From assembly GCA_002308475.1 (NCBI GenBank), contig DBVL01000103.1, forward strand, positions 1-16,224: DNA of 16,224 bases. Direction: 5' to 3'. Both the position numbers and the translations under genes were made by a program. Under the pieces are notes generated by a model, which was given only the letters and a program-made list of their open reading frames with translations, did no database searches and had not been told where the DNA came from. Shown here one piece after another: positions 8,217 to 15,370 of this stretch; position 1 is the first letter of the stretch, and the number at the start of each line of letters is the position of its first letter. The DNA comes from Spirochaetales bacterium UBA1265. Its GTDB lineage: Bacteria; Spirochaetota; Spirochaetia; Sphaerochaetales; Sphaerochaetaceae.

Positions 8217-9024
8217 GGTTAACCTACACACTCACTCTTTTTACTGCGGACACGGAACAGGTGAAATCTCTGATTATGTTCATGCCGCTGTTGATGGAAA
8301 ACGCCTGAAGGTTCTGGGCTTTTCTGAGCATTGTCAGACTCCTGACAATTATTATCCTGACAGGATGAGGTTTGAGACCTTTGAAACCTATATGGAGACT
8401 GTTAAGAGTTTCTGTAGTGGTGGAGAGGAAAATGAGGGTTTGAGGGTTCTTCTTGGAGCGGAATGTGACTGGAACTCTCACTATGTTCCGTACTACAGCT
8501 ATCTGAAACAGCGCCTTGGGTTTTCTTACCTGATAGGTTCAGTTCATTACTGTCAGGACAGAGAAACAGGCAGGCTGTTATATTTGGGCAAGATCCTGGA
8601 AATAGGCCCTTATCTTGGCTCATACGTGAAAGATTACACAGACATGCTTTCTTCGGGGCTTTTCCTGTTCGGTTGTCATCCGGATCTGTTCTGTTACCAT
8701 ACAGAGTGGAACAAAGACCTTGAAATGGCCGCTTCTGAGATTATTGACTGTGCAAGGCAGTACAACATGGTTCTTGAGGTGAACGGGCAGGGTTGTTTGA
8801 AAAAGCATGTGAAGAGTGACGGAAGCACAAGATATCCATATCCTGTTCCGGAATTCTGGGCCATGGTCCGTGAGGCGGGAGTAAGGGTATGCGTGAATTC
8901 AGATGCTCACAATCCTATTCACCTGAATTCTCCACTCGCGTATTCCTTTGCAGTTGAAAACAACCTTGAGAGTCTTCTTGTTAAATGGAATGTTTCAGAG
9001 GACGGAATCAGTATTGCTCATTAA
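8194..9024 (+). CDS. PHP-domain phosphoesterase, histidinol-phosphatase (HisK/HisJ)-like
   Basis: 276-residue probable cytoplasmic metal-dependent phosphatase of the PHP superfamily. Expected metal-binding positions are present: H12xH14 in NLHTHSF, H20, EH46 in GFSEHCQ, E90 in LLGAECDW, H118 in GSVHY, H162 in GCHPDLF and D237/H239 in NSDAHNP. This set and the length fit the HisK type of histidinol-phosphate phosphatase (L-histidinol phosphate to L-histidinol). Many PHP proteins hydrolyse other phosphate esters, however, and no other his gene is nearby, so the substrate is open. I chose ATG 8194 because homology starts immediately after it; it overlaps the previous gene by 23 bases, and a TTG at 8161 would add 11 unconserved residues. 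Overlap with the upstream gene suggests it is the last gene of the opp operon. Its end overlaps the convergent DUF1893 gene by 17 bases. Confidence 0.85.
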   Translation: MPIFTQNEVNLHTHSFYCGHGTGEISDYVHAAVDGKRLKVLGFSEHCQTPDNYYPDRMRFETFETYMETVKSFCSGGEENEGLRVLLGAECDWNSHYVPYYSYLKQRLGFSYLIGSVHYCQDRETGRLLYLGKILEIGPYLGSYVKDYTDMLSSGLFLFGCHPDLFCYHTEWNKDLEMAASEIIDCARQYNMVLEVNGQGCLKKHVKSDGSTRYPYPVPEFWAMVREAGVRVCVNSDAHNPIHLNSPLAYSFAVENNLESLLVKWNVSEDGISIAH

Positions 9025-9421
9025 CTGAGCCTCTTGCTCTCTGCCGGAGCATTTCATAGATTTCATCCTCCGTCATGCTGTCAGTAATCAATTCCTCAGT
9101 CCTACATGCTATTCTGGGAACAAGAGTATCATAGATGACAGAAACTCCGGCCTTTTTGTATACCCCCAAGGCAAGGGCGCTGAGCAGATTGCTTTTAACC
9201 TTTTTTATTCCCATCCTGACAGTAAGGGACGCCGCAGCACGGCCTTGAACACTGTCATGAAGAGACAGGCATGAGACATCTGGCTTGGTGGCTTTTATGA
9301 AATCTTCCAGCTCAAATAAAGGATGAAGCCAGTGCCCGGAACTGGTGAACACGGCTTCGTCCTCTACAAACACCTCAAGGGTGTGATTGTCTGAGAGATC
9401 CCAGGTGTATCGGTTTTCCAT
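9008..9421 (-). CDS. DUF1893 family protein (TM1506-like, deaminase-type fold)
   Basis: 137 residues. The pattern DSVQGRAAASLTVRMGIKKVKSNLLS, then VYKKAGVSVIYDTLVPRI and a C-terminal EDEIYEMLRQ helix, matches DUF1893 (Pfam PF08973). The family's structural representative, Thermotoga TM1506, has a cytidine-deaminase-like fold but no known activity. The zinc-binding HAE and PCxxC motifs of true deaminases are absent here too. I chose ATG 9421 because family similarity starts at once and it overlaps the TGA of the upstream kinase-like gene by one base (TGATG), a sign of translational coupling; a longer in-frame start at 9517 lies inside the kinase gene. Function is unknown; coupling to a nucleotide-kinase-like gene hints at nucleotide-related chemistry, by inference only. 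Confidence 0.88.
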   Translation of the reverse strand: MENRYTWDLSDNHTLEVFVEDEAVFTSSGHWLHPLFELEDFIKATKPDVSCLSLHDSVQGRAAASLTVRMGIKKVKSNLLSALALGVYKKAGVSVIYDTLVPRIACRTEELITDSMTEDEIYEMLRQRARGSVNEQY

Positions 9422-10050
9422 CAGTCTGGCATGATTCCCGGTTGTCTGGTCATCTCCAGATATGTGGCTATCAGATCCACTGCACCGTTTATACCAACTC
9501 TGCTGGTATTTATGCACAGATCATATTTCTGGGCGTTTCCCCATTCCTCGTGTGTGTAGTACTCACTGAACTTGGCCCTGTTCTTGTCCGTTTCAAGAAT
9601 AATCTTCTTCATCTCCGGTCTGGTAATTCCTGCATGCTCTTCAAGAACAAGCTTTCTTTCAATCCTGTCTTCCAAATCTGCGGAAATAAAGATGTTTACA
9701 GTATCCATATCCTTAAGAACGTAGTCAGCGCAGCGACCCACAATCACACAAGGTCCTTCCTGGGCCAGCTTGCTGATAACCTTTCCGACCTCAATGAACA
9801 CCTCATCATTCGGAAGAAGCATGGAGAATCTGTTGATTGTTGACAAAGACGCGGTTGAACCAAGGCTGAGAAAATGAGGCTTCTGTTCGTCCATCTTTTT
9901 CAGGTAACTCTCAGCAAATCTGCTGTTCTCTGCTGTTATTTTGAGAAGTTCCCTGTCATAGAAAGGAATTCCAAGTTTCTTTGCAAGTCTGAGACCCACC
10001 TCGTGGCCTCCACTGCCGAACTGTCTGCCAATTGTTATAACTCTGTTCAT
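9421..10050 (-). CDS. Cytidylate kinase-like family protein
   Basis: 209 residues, cytoplasmic. The N-terminal MNRVITIGRQFGSGG is the modified P-loop (8-15) typical of the cytidylate-kinase-like family (Pfam PF13189), which lacks the classical GKS/GKT ending. GIPFYDRELLK, GPCVIVGRCADYVL (99-112), a DLEDRIERK helix and the terminal YDLCINTSRVGINGAVDLI also fit. True Cmk proteins share only the general layout, so the substrate cannot be assigned; NMP phosphorylation is only the family expectation. Start ATG 10050 has an AGGAGG site at the right spacing and an extended -10 promoter about 25 bases further up, so the pair kinase-DUF1893 is probably transcribed from its own promoter. Confidence 0.88.
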   Translation of the reverse strand: MNRVITIGRQFGSGGHEVGLRLAKKLGIPFYDRELLKITAENSRFAESYLKKMDEQKPHFLSLGSTASLSTINRFSMLLPNDEVFIEVGKVISKLAQEGPCVIVGRCADYVLKDMDTVNIFISADLEDRIERKLVLEEHAGITRPEMKKIILETDKNRAKFSEYYTHEEWGNAQKYDLCINTSRVGINGAVDLIATYLEMTRQPGIMPD

Positions 10051-10071
10051 AACAATGCCTCCTCGGTTTTA

Positions 10072-10080
10072 ATTATATCA
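10072..10080 (-). promoter_or_regulatory. Extended -10 promoter for the kinase/DUF1893 pair
   Basis: On the minus strand the sequence TGATATAAT is a perfect TATAAT preceded by TGn, the extended -10 form. It lies 21 bases upstream of the ATG, with the AGGAGG ribosome site between them. No good TTGACA is seen at the usual distance, which extended -10 promoters tolerate. The leader would be about 15-20 bases. Confidence 0.6.
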
Positions 10081-10119
10081 GCAAAAAAGAGGCTCAAAAA
10101 AGTTTTTTATTTCAAATAA

Positions 10120-10854
10120 TCAGTTCAACCAATAGATGCTGCTCGTCTCCGAAATGAGATACCCTAGCTCTCTTTCAAGAGCCAGAGACGCTGCGTTGTT
10201 CTCCAGAATGTGACAGTATGGGATTTTCCCTTCTGCAAGAAACTCGTTTATCTTGTACTGCTCCAGAGCTTTCCCGAGGCCACGGCGTCTGAACATGGGC
10301 AGAACCTCAAGCATGCCCAAGGAGCCCTCAGAATGGGTTCCAATAAAGCCTGCAAGCTGAGAGTTAACAAAGGCACCGGTCATGCCTCTGTCTATGGCCT
10401 CCCGGATGCTTTCTTCCGGGTTTGTGTAAAACTTTGCCATCCTGTAGTTCTGTACGACAAAGTCTGTATGCTCATATGTCAGGGGTTTGAGAACAGCCTC
10501 AGTTTTTATGTCAAAGGGTTCCTGAGAAAGCCTGACAGCTATATAGCAGGGTGTAAGCTGCTCGTTTATCCCTAGGATCTTTCTGGTCTGATCCACAGTG
10601 TGGGCGTGGTGCAGGCACAAACCATCTTCCGGTTTCATTTTCTTTAAAACCAGTTCTGCTGCTTCTCTTTCCGCACTGTCCGTGAACGGAGCCCAGATCC
10701 ATGTGTCTGCTGTTTTGATTATGACGCAGTCCTCTATAAGTATGCATTCCTGTGCTGTTCCGAGCCTCAAAGGCTCAGTTATATCAGTATAGAGCCAAGG
10801 GTCTCTGGACTTCAGAAAGGAGATGGCTTTGGCTGCTGTCTCTATGTTTATCAT
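10120..10854 (-). CDS. GNAT family N-acetyltransferase
   Basis: 244 residues, cytoplasmic. The C-terminal half (about 122-244) is a GNAT fold of the FR47-like type: a central strand SLGMLEVLPMFRRRGLGKAL (178-197) holds the acetyl-CoA pyrophosphate-binding RRxGxG signature, followed by HILENNAASLALERELGY (215-232), the usual N..S...Y-type end. The N-terminal 110 residues look like a decayed or substrate-specific second domain (ILIEDCVIIKTADTWIWAPF). The acceptor is unknown. Start ATG 10854 is 44 bases from the divergent aldo/keto reductase start, leaving little room for two separate promoters. No strong Shine-Dalgarno is seen. The 69-base gap to the kinase-like gene carries that gene's own promoter. 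Confidence 0.87.
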   Translation of the reverse strand: MINIETAAKAISFLKSRDPWLYTDITEPLRLGTAQECILIEDCVIIKTADTWIWAPFTDSAEREAAELVLKKMKPEDGLCLHHAHTVDQTRKILGINEQLTPCYIAVRLSQEPFDIKTEAVLKPLTYEHTDFVVQNYRMAKFYTNPEESIREAIDRGMTGAFVNSQLAGFIGTHSEGSLGMLEVLPMFRRRGLGKALEQYKINEFLAEGKIPYCHILENNAASLALERELGYLISETSSIYWLN

Positions 10855-10898
10855 GGTTTTTATGATACTATGAAACCGGTGTTTTTTGGAGGGGGTTT

Positions 10899-12056
10899 AT
10901 GTACTACAACAATTTTAAAGGCGAGAAGATTTCCGCACTTGGGCTGGGCTGCATGAGGCTTCCCTGTGACTCTGGGGGAAACATAGATTCTGTAGAATTA
11001 CAGAAGATGGTGGATTATGCCATTGAAAACGGTGTTAATTTCTTTGACACTGCCTATGTTTACCACGGAGGAAAATCAGAGATTGAGATAGGTAAGGCCC
11101 TCTCCAAGTATCCGAGAGACAGCTTTTATCTTTGTGATAAATTCCCCGGTCACTCCATCCAGGACAGCTTTGATGTGAAGGCCGTGTTTGAAAGGCAGCT
11201 TTCAAGATGTGGTGTGGAGTATTTTGACTTCTACCTTCTGCATAACGCCTATGAGAACTCGTTCCCCGTCTACGAGGATCCGAGATGGGGAATAATAGAT
11301 TATCTCAATGAGCAGAAAAAGAACGGAAGAATAAGGCATTTTGGTCTCTCCTCCCATGCTTCCCCTGAGAACCTTGAAGCCTTCCTGAACAAACACGAAG
11401 GTGTTTTTGAATACTGTCTGATTGAGACCAACTACCTTGACTGGACCCTCCAGGATGCAAAGACCAAGTATGAGAACCTCTCAAGAAGAGGATTCGGTAT
11501 TGGTGTCATGGAACCCTTGCGGGGTGGAAAGCTTGCCGTTGTAGAGGATTTTGAGAATCCTGTGGAGATGGCTTTCCGTTTTCTTCAGGGGAAGGAAAAC
11601 CTTACTGTCATTCTCAGCGGCATGTCCAACTTTGACCAGATGGCGGCAAATATTGAGATTTTCAAAGAGAGAAAACCACTTTCAGAACAGGAAGAGAAAA
11701 AGGTTTTTGAAGTGGCGGAGAAGCTTAAAAACGCCGTACCATGTACAGCCTGCCGGTACTGTATGGATGGCTGTCCCATGGGTCTTGAGATTCCACGCCT
11801 GATTGCCACCTATAATGACCTTAAATTCCAGAACAGAGCCACACCCGTTATGTGGATGGATACCCTTCCTTCTGATAAGCTTCCTTCTGCCTGTCTTGCC
11901 TGTGGGGCCTGTACGCAGATCTGCCCACAGAAGATAGACATACCCCAGGTGATGAGGGATTTTGATGAGTTGCTCAGTAAGACAACCCGCTGGGCGGAAA
12001 TCTGCAGACAGAGAGCAGAGGAAGAGAAGAAGCTCAACGAGCAGATGGGAAAATAA
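10899..12056 (+). CDS. Aldo/keto reductase with C-terminal double [4Fe-4S] domain
   Basis: 385 residues, probably a cytoplasmic oxidoreductase. Residues 1-265 form the aldo/keto reductase barrel with the catalytic set D50, Y55 (FFDTAYVY), K81 (CDKFP) and H115 (FYLLHNA). After a helical linker, two ferredoxin-type clusters follow: C282, C285, C288, C292 (CTACRYCMDGC) and C332, C335, C338, C342 (CLACGACTQIC). The C-terminal helix (about 365-383) is charged. This fused form is common in anaerobes, and its substrate is generally unknown; the clusters suggest electron transfer to or from the NAD(P)H site. A GGAGGGGG ribosome site precedes ATG 10899. The gene is transcribed away from the GNAT gene and converges on ndk. 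Confidence 0.93.
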   Translation: MYYNNFKGEKISALGLGCMRLPCDSGGNIDSVELQKMVDYAIENGVNFFDTAYVYHGGKSEIEIGKALSKYPRDSFYLCDKFPGHSIQDSFDVKAVFERQLSRCGVEYFDFYLLHNAYENSFPVYEDPRWGIIDYLNEQKKNGRIRHFGLSSHASPENLEAFLNKHEGVFEYCLIETNYLDWTLQDAKTKYENLSRRGFGIGVMEPLRGGKLAVVEDFENPVEMAFRFLQGKENLTVILSGMSNFDQMAANIEIFKERKPLSEQEEKKVFEVAEKLKNAVPCTACRYCMDGCPMGLEIPRLIATYNDLKFQNRATPVMWMDTLPSDKLPSACLACGACTQICPQKIDIPQVMRDFDELLSKTTRWAEICRQRAEEEKKLNEQMGK

Positions 12057-12062
12057 AAAAGA

Positions 12063-12097
12063 AAAGCCTTCGGAACCACCTGGATTCTGAAGGCTTT
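12063..12097. terminator. Bidirectional terminator between the aldo/keto reductase gene and ndk
   Basis: Inverted repeat of 13 pairs (12063-12075 with 12085-12097, one G-U) with a 9-base loop, placed between two convergent stops. On the minus strand it is followed by a long T-rich tract (complement of 12050-12065), so it is a strong intrinsic terminator for ndk. On the plus strand the tail TTTATTTG is weaker. Confidence 0.8.
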
Positions 12098-12117
12098 ATT
12101 TGTATGGTGTCTTACAG

Positions 12118-12579
12118 TCAGCTCTCAAGCTTTGCTTTTAGAAGTTCAAACATGGTAGACCAGTTCTCACAGATCTCCTCTTCCTTGAAGTAGATGGCTA
12201 TCTCACGCTCGGCGTTCTCCGGGCTGTCTGAGCCGTGGATGGTGTTGTAGCTCATCTCCTGGGAGAAGTCTCCCCTGATGGTTCCTATCTCTGCGTTTGC
12301 AGGATTTGTCTTTCCCATAAGCTGACGCATGGATGAGACTGCGTTCTCTCCTTCAACAACCATGGCCACTATGGGGGCGCTTGTTATGAATTTCACAAGG
12401 TCTCCGTAGAAGCTCTTTCCCACATGCTCGGCGTAGTGTGCTGCTGCCTGCTTTTCAGAGACCTGAAGCATTTTCAGTCCTGTGATCTTGAAGCCCTTGT
12501 CCTCAATTCTTGAAATGATCTTTCCTATGAGTCCTCTCTGAACTCCATCAGGTTTGATAGCTATAAAGGTTCTTTCCAT
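12118..12579 (-). CDS. ndk: Nucleoside-diphosphate kinase
   Basis: 153-residue Ndk, the normal length. It transfers the gamma phosphate between nucleoside tri- and diphosphates through a phospho-histidine. Conserved parts are [16 protein letters not shown] at the start, the [12 protein letters not shown] helix, the [15 protein letters not shown] substrate-binding region, IRGDFSQ and the active-site [16 protein letters not shown] with His115. I chose ATG 12579: it has AAGGAG at ideal spacing and begins the conserved domain, while an upstream in-frame start at 12660 adds 27 unrelated residues and lies upstream of the predicted promoter. The gene has its own promoter and terminator, so it is monocistronic. 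Confidence 0.97.
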   Translation of the reverse strand: MERTFIAIKPDGVQRGLIGKIISRIEDKGFKITGLKMLQVSEKQAAAHYAEHVGKSFYGDLVKFITSAPIVAMVVEGENAVSSMRQLMGKTNPANAEIGTIRGDFSQEMSYNTIHGSDSPENAEREIAIYFKEEEICENWSTMFELLKAKLES

Positions 12580-12607
12580 TCTTTTCTCCTTAGGTGGGTT
12601 TACGCAA

Positions 12608-12637
12608 ATTCTAACACACCAAAAATTCAATTGTGAA
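12608..12637 (-). promoter_or_regulatory. Sigma-70-type promoter for ndk
   Basis: On the minus strand, -35 TTCACA (12632-12637) and -10 TAGAAT (12608-12613) each match five of six consensus positions and are separated by 18 bases. Transcription would start near 12601, giving a leader of about 20 bases that carries the AAGGAG ribosome site. Confidence 0.65.
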
Positions 12638-12725
12638 GAAATCTGTAGTTTTACTGACAAATCTTAAAGATTGTGAACTGGATTAGTAACATGAAGCCAT
12701 CCTAAAAAGGTAGGAGGAAAAAGAA

Positions 12726-14372
12726 ATGAAAAGAACAGTATCATTGATACTTATTATTCTTATGGCTTTCACAGCCGCAAATATCTGGGCCGGAGGGGCC
12801 AAGGAAACAGGAATCAGCCAGAGTGCGACAGAAAGTACAGTCACTTCCAAATTTTCCGCAGTTCTCACAAGCGGAGATGCGGAAGCCTTCAGTGCTTCCT
12901 TCAATGATGATGGAAACTATGAAATAACATATAAAGGAACAGAAGAGGCTGTCTTCACAGTCAGCGGGCATCTTGAAGGAACATTGATTGTCAAATCAGA
13001 CAATGCTGATTACACAGTCATCCTCAACGGTGCAGACATAAGAGGCCAGAGCCTTCCTGCTATCCAGCTCAAGAGTGAGACCACATGCACGCTCACTCTT
13101 GCTGAAGGAACCGAAAACCAGGTCAGTGACAGCTCTTCAAATGAGAAGAAGGGTGTGATCACCGGCTCAGGAGATCTTGTGATTGATGGCAAAGGGGCTC
13201 TGACAATCAACGTTTACAAGAAGCACGGCATAAAGCTTGACGGTGGCCTGACCATCAACAGCGGCAACGTGACAATCAACGGAGATGAGAAGGCAGAAGG
13301 CAACATGATCAGCGCAGATGTCTTCTTTGTCATGAACGGCGGTTCTTTGACTATCAATGCCAAGGGCAATGTCTATGGCGAGGAATCCAAGGGAATCAAG
13401 GTCAATGGCGTTGAAGGCCAGGACAGAGCCTGCGGCCATGTGGAGATAAACGGCGGAACAATAGATATTGTTTCAGTTGGAAAAGCCATTACTGCCGGCT
13501 GGGATGCTGAGGAAGATGCCGAGACTGCAGATACATCCGATGATCCGTATGCAGCTGTTTACATAAACGGAGGAACCATCAATATCACTACTACAGGTAC
13601 TCCTTATGAGGTTTCTGATGACGAGTCTCTTTCTCCCGAGGGAATAGAGGGCAAGGATGCGGTAATCATAAATGGCGGCACTGTTTACGTCAATTCAACA
13701 GATGACAGCATCAACGCCGGAACCTTGGTCCAGTTCAACGGAGGCTATGTCTATGTGAACGCTTCAGCCAATGACACAATTGACTCGAATGGTAAGCTTG
13801 AGATCAACGGAGGAACAGTGATAGTTCTTAACTCCTCGAATATGGAGCAGGGAATAGACTGTGACAATGATTCCAACTTCTCCTACACTGGTGGAACCTT
13901 CATCTCCATAGGCAACGGAAACAATATTCCAGGCTCAGGCTCAACAAGTTCTTACAGTGTTGCCTACAAAGGCTCCACCTTCAAGAGCGGTGATGAGATA
14001 GCACTTCTGGATGCTGATTCAAATGTTGTAATAGGCTTTATTGTTCCTGATGGAATCAGCTTCAACACCATAGTTTTCGGAAGTGAAGCAATCAAAGGTA
14101 ACAGTACATATTCAATAGCAACCGGTTCTTTCAGCGGTGCAGTTGTGAAGGACAATCTGGTGACGTCTGCAGATAGTTTCAAGGTTTCAAAAACACTTGC
14201 TACATACACCACCACAAGTTTCACTTCTTCCAACGGCACCATTGGAATGAACATTGGTGGTGGCCAGGGAGGCTTTCCAGGCGGTCAGGTTCCTGGCGGC
14301 CAGGCTCCTTCAGGCCTGATGAATGGCTTCCAGGGTTTTGGAGTTATGATGTTCAGAGGTCCAAGGCAGTAA
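12726..14372 (+). CDS. Secreted carbohydrate-binding beta-helix protein (Cthe_2159 family)
   Basis: 548 residues. A signal peptide (1-21, MKRTVSL...NIWA) is followed by AGGAKE, a mature start common in spirochaetes; there is no lipobox Cys, so it is likely released or otherwise attached. Residues about 50-480 match the Cthe_2159 carbohydrate-binding family (Pfam PF14262, formerly DUF4353). The family opening is seen in VFTVSGHLEGTLIV, YTVILNGADIRG and LAEGTENQVSD; successive coils with INGGT motifs follow (NGGSLTI, INGGTIDI, INGGTINI, INGGTVYV, NGGYVYV, INGGTVIV). The Clostridium thermocellum founder is a right-handed parallel beta-helix reported to bind cellulose and acidic sugars such as polygalacturonate. 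The tail (about 508-548) is Gly/Pro/Gln-rich, as is common in the family. A strong TAGGAGG site precedes ATG 12726. Ligand here is inferred from family only. Confidence 0.9.
   Translation: MKRTVSLILIILMAFTAANIWAGGAKETGISQSATESTVTSKFSAVLTSGDAEAFSASFNDDGNYEITYKGTEEAVFTVSGHLEGTLIVKSDNADYTVILNGADIRGQSLPAIQLKSETTCTLTLAEGTENQVSDSSSNEKKGVITGSGDLVIDGKGALTINVYKKHGIKLDGGLTINSGNVTINGDEKAEGNMISADVFFVMNGGSLTINAKGNVYGEESKGIKVNGVEGQDRACGHVEINGGTIDIVSVGKAITAGWDAEEDAETADTSDDPYAAVYINGGTINITTTGTPYEVSDDESLSPEGIEGKDAVIINGGTVYVNSTDDSINAGTLVQFNGGYVYVNASANDTIDSNGKLEINGGTVIVLNSSNMEQGIDCDNDSNFSYTGGTFISIGNGNNIPGSGSTSSYSVAYKGSTFKSGDEIALLDADSNVVIGFIVPDGISFNTIVFGSEAIKGNSTYSIATGSFSGAVVKDNLVTSADSFKVSKTLATYTTTSFTSSNGTIGMNIGGGQGGFPGGQVPGGQAPSGLMNGFQGFGVMMFRGPRQ
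13239..13900 (+). repeat. Coding repeats for beta-helix coils with INGGT motifs
   Basis: At least seven degenerate copies of an AT-AAC-GGN-GGN-ACN type unit, encoding [IMF]N[GS]G[GTSN] turns, lie near 13255, 13333, 13446, 13564, 13668, 13734 and 13802. Spacing varies (about 66-118 bases) because loops between coils differ in length. DNA similarity is limited to the motif, so these are old structural repeats rather than a recent tandem duplication. Confidence 0.75.
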
Positions 14373-14389
14373 CAATAGGGCTACTAAAG

Positions 14390-14445
14390 AACCCTGAATT
14401 TTTTAGATAGTCTACCAAGGTATTCTAAATAAAAATTTCAGGGTT
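14390..14445 (+). terminator. Hairpin downstream of the beta-helix protein gene
   Basis: Arms AACCCTGAA (14390-14398) and TTCAGGGTT (14437-14445) pair perfectly. An AT-rich inner part (a run of T's after the first arm, A's before the second) can extend the stem with bulges. It begins 18 bases after the stop at 14372. There is no clean T-tract after the second arm, so termination may be weak; the structure may also protect the mRNA end. Confidence 0.55.
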
Positions 14446-14455
14446 GATTTAGTCG

Positions 14456-14485
14456 TTGGAGACCATAAAAACTGGTCTGTATATT
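14456..14485 (+). promoter_or_regulatory. Possible promoter with operator-like inverted repeat upstream of the SDR gene
   Basis: A -10-like TATATT (14480-14485) lies 18 bases after a poor -35 TTGGAG (14456-14461). The spacer is almost filled by a perfect inverted repeat, AGACCA (14460-14465) and TGGTCT (14473-14478) with 7 bases between, the place where a repressor would block polymerase. No regulator gene is in the window. A weak call: the -35 matches consensus at only three positions. Confidence 0.35.
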
Positions 14486-14544
14486 CAAAACTTAAATCTT
14501 TAATTTTCGTAAAATCACGCTTATCATTTAAGATAGGAGGGCTT

Positions 14545-15357
14545 ATGAGCTACTTAGAAGACAATTTTTCACTCAAAGGCAAACTTGCTTGGGTTACAGG
14601 AGCCAGTTACGGTATAGGTTTTGGGATTGCTTCAGCATTTGCAAAGGCCGGTGCATCCATAGTTTTCAACGATAGAAGTCAAGAAGCACTTGAAAAAGGC
14701 TTCAAGGCATACGCAGATGCAGGAATTACAGATGTGCACGGATATGTGTGTGACGTTACAGATGAAGAAGCAGTCAACGCCTGTGTAAAGCAGATTGAAA
14801 AAGACTGTGGAAGATCTGTAGATATTCTTGTAAACAATGCAGGAATCATCAAGAGAATCCCCATGATTGAGATGTCAGCAGCAGATTTCCGCCAAGTTAT
14901 AGATGTGGACCTCAACGGACCTTTCATTGTTGCAAAAGCTGTTCTTCCTGGAATGATCAAGAAGAATGAAGGTAAGATCATCAACATCTGTTCAATGATG
15001 AGTGAGCTCGGAAGAGAAACAGTCAGCGCCTATGCTGCAGCTAAGGGCGGACTTAAGATGCTCACACGCAACATCTGTTCAGAGTATGGCAAATACAACA
15101 TCCAGTGTAACGGAATTGGACCTGGATATATTGCAACTCCGCAGACAGCTCCTCTCAGAGAGCGTCAGGCTGACGGCAGTCGTCATCCGTTTGATCAGTT
15201 CATTGTTGCAAAGACACCTGCAGAGAGATGGGGAACTCCGGAAGACCTTCAGGGCCCGGCACTCTTCCTTGCCTCACACGCTTCAGACTTTGTCAACGGA
15301 CATGTTCTGTATGTAGACGGCGGTATCCTTGCTTATATTGGTAAGCAGCCAGGTTGA
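14545..15357 (+). CDS. Short-chain dehydrogenase, gluconate 5-dehydrogenase / DhuD-like
   Basis: 270 residues, cytoplasmic NAD(P)-dependent oxidoreductase. The cofactor motif is TGASYGIG (18-25), NNAG is at 97-100, and the catalytic residues are S150, Y163 and K167 (YAAAK). The wording is very close to streptococcal gluconate 5-dehydrogenase: GKIINICSMMSELGRETVS, NIQCNGIGPGYIATPQTAPL, DGSRHPFDQFI and the end DGGILAYIGKQP. That enzyme interconverts D-gluconate and 5-keto-D-gluconate. A near relative in streptococci, DhuD, reduces the ketouronate formed from unsaturated glucuronate in glycosaminoglycan breakdown, and sequence alone does not separate the two here. An AGGAGGG ribosome site precedes ATG 14545. 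The aldehyde dehydrogenase starts 13 bases downstream and may be cotranscribed. Confidence 0.92.
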   Translation: MSYLEDNFSLKGKLAWVTGASYGIGFGIASAFAKAGASIVFNDRSQEALEKGFKAYADAGITDVHGYVCDVTDEEAVNACVKQIEKDCGRSVDILVNNAGIIKRIPMIEMSAADFRQVIDVDLNGPFIVAKAVLPGMIKKNEGKIINICSMMSELGRETVSAYAAAKGGLKMLTRNICSEYGKYNIQCNGIGPGYIATPQTAPLRERQADGSRHPFDQFIVAKTPAERWGTPEDLQGPALFLASHASDFVNGHVLYVDGGILAYIGKQPG

Positions 15358-15370
15358 TTAAAGTTTTCTG

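Noticed and set aside
9422..9517. Longer DUF1893 reading frame starting at 9517
   Set aside because: The extra 32 residues lie inside the kinase-like gene in another frame and are not part of the family; TGATG at 9419-9423 gives a better start.
10081..10119. AT-only palindrome (AAAAAAGTTTTTT) as terminator of the GNAT gene
   Set aside because: The stem has no GC pairs except at the loop and would be too weak; it may simply be an AT-rich promoter upstream element.
12580..12660. Longer ndk reading frame starting at 12660
   Set aside because: The extension is unlike any Ndk and begins upstream of the predicted promoter; AAGGAG precedes ATG 12579.
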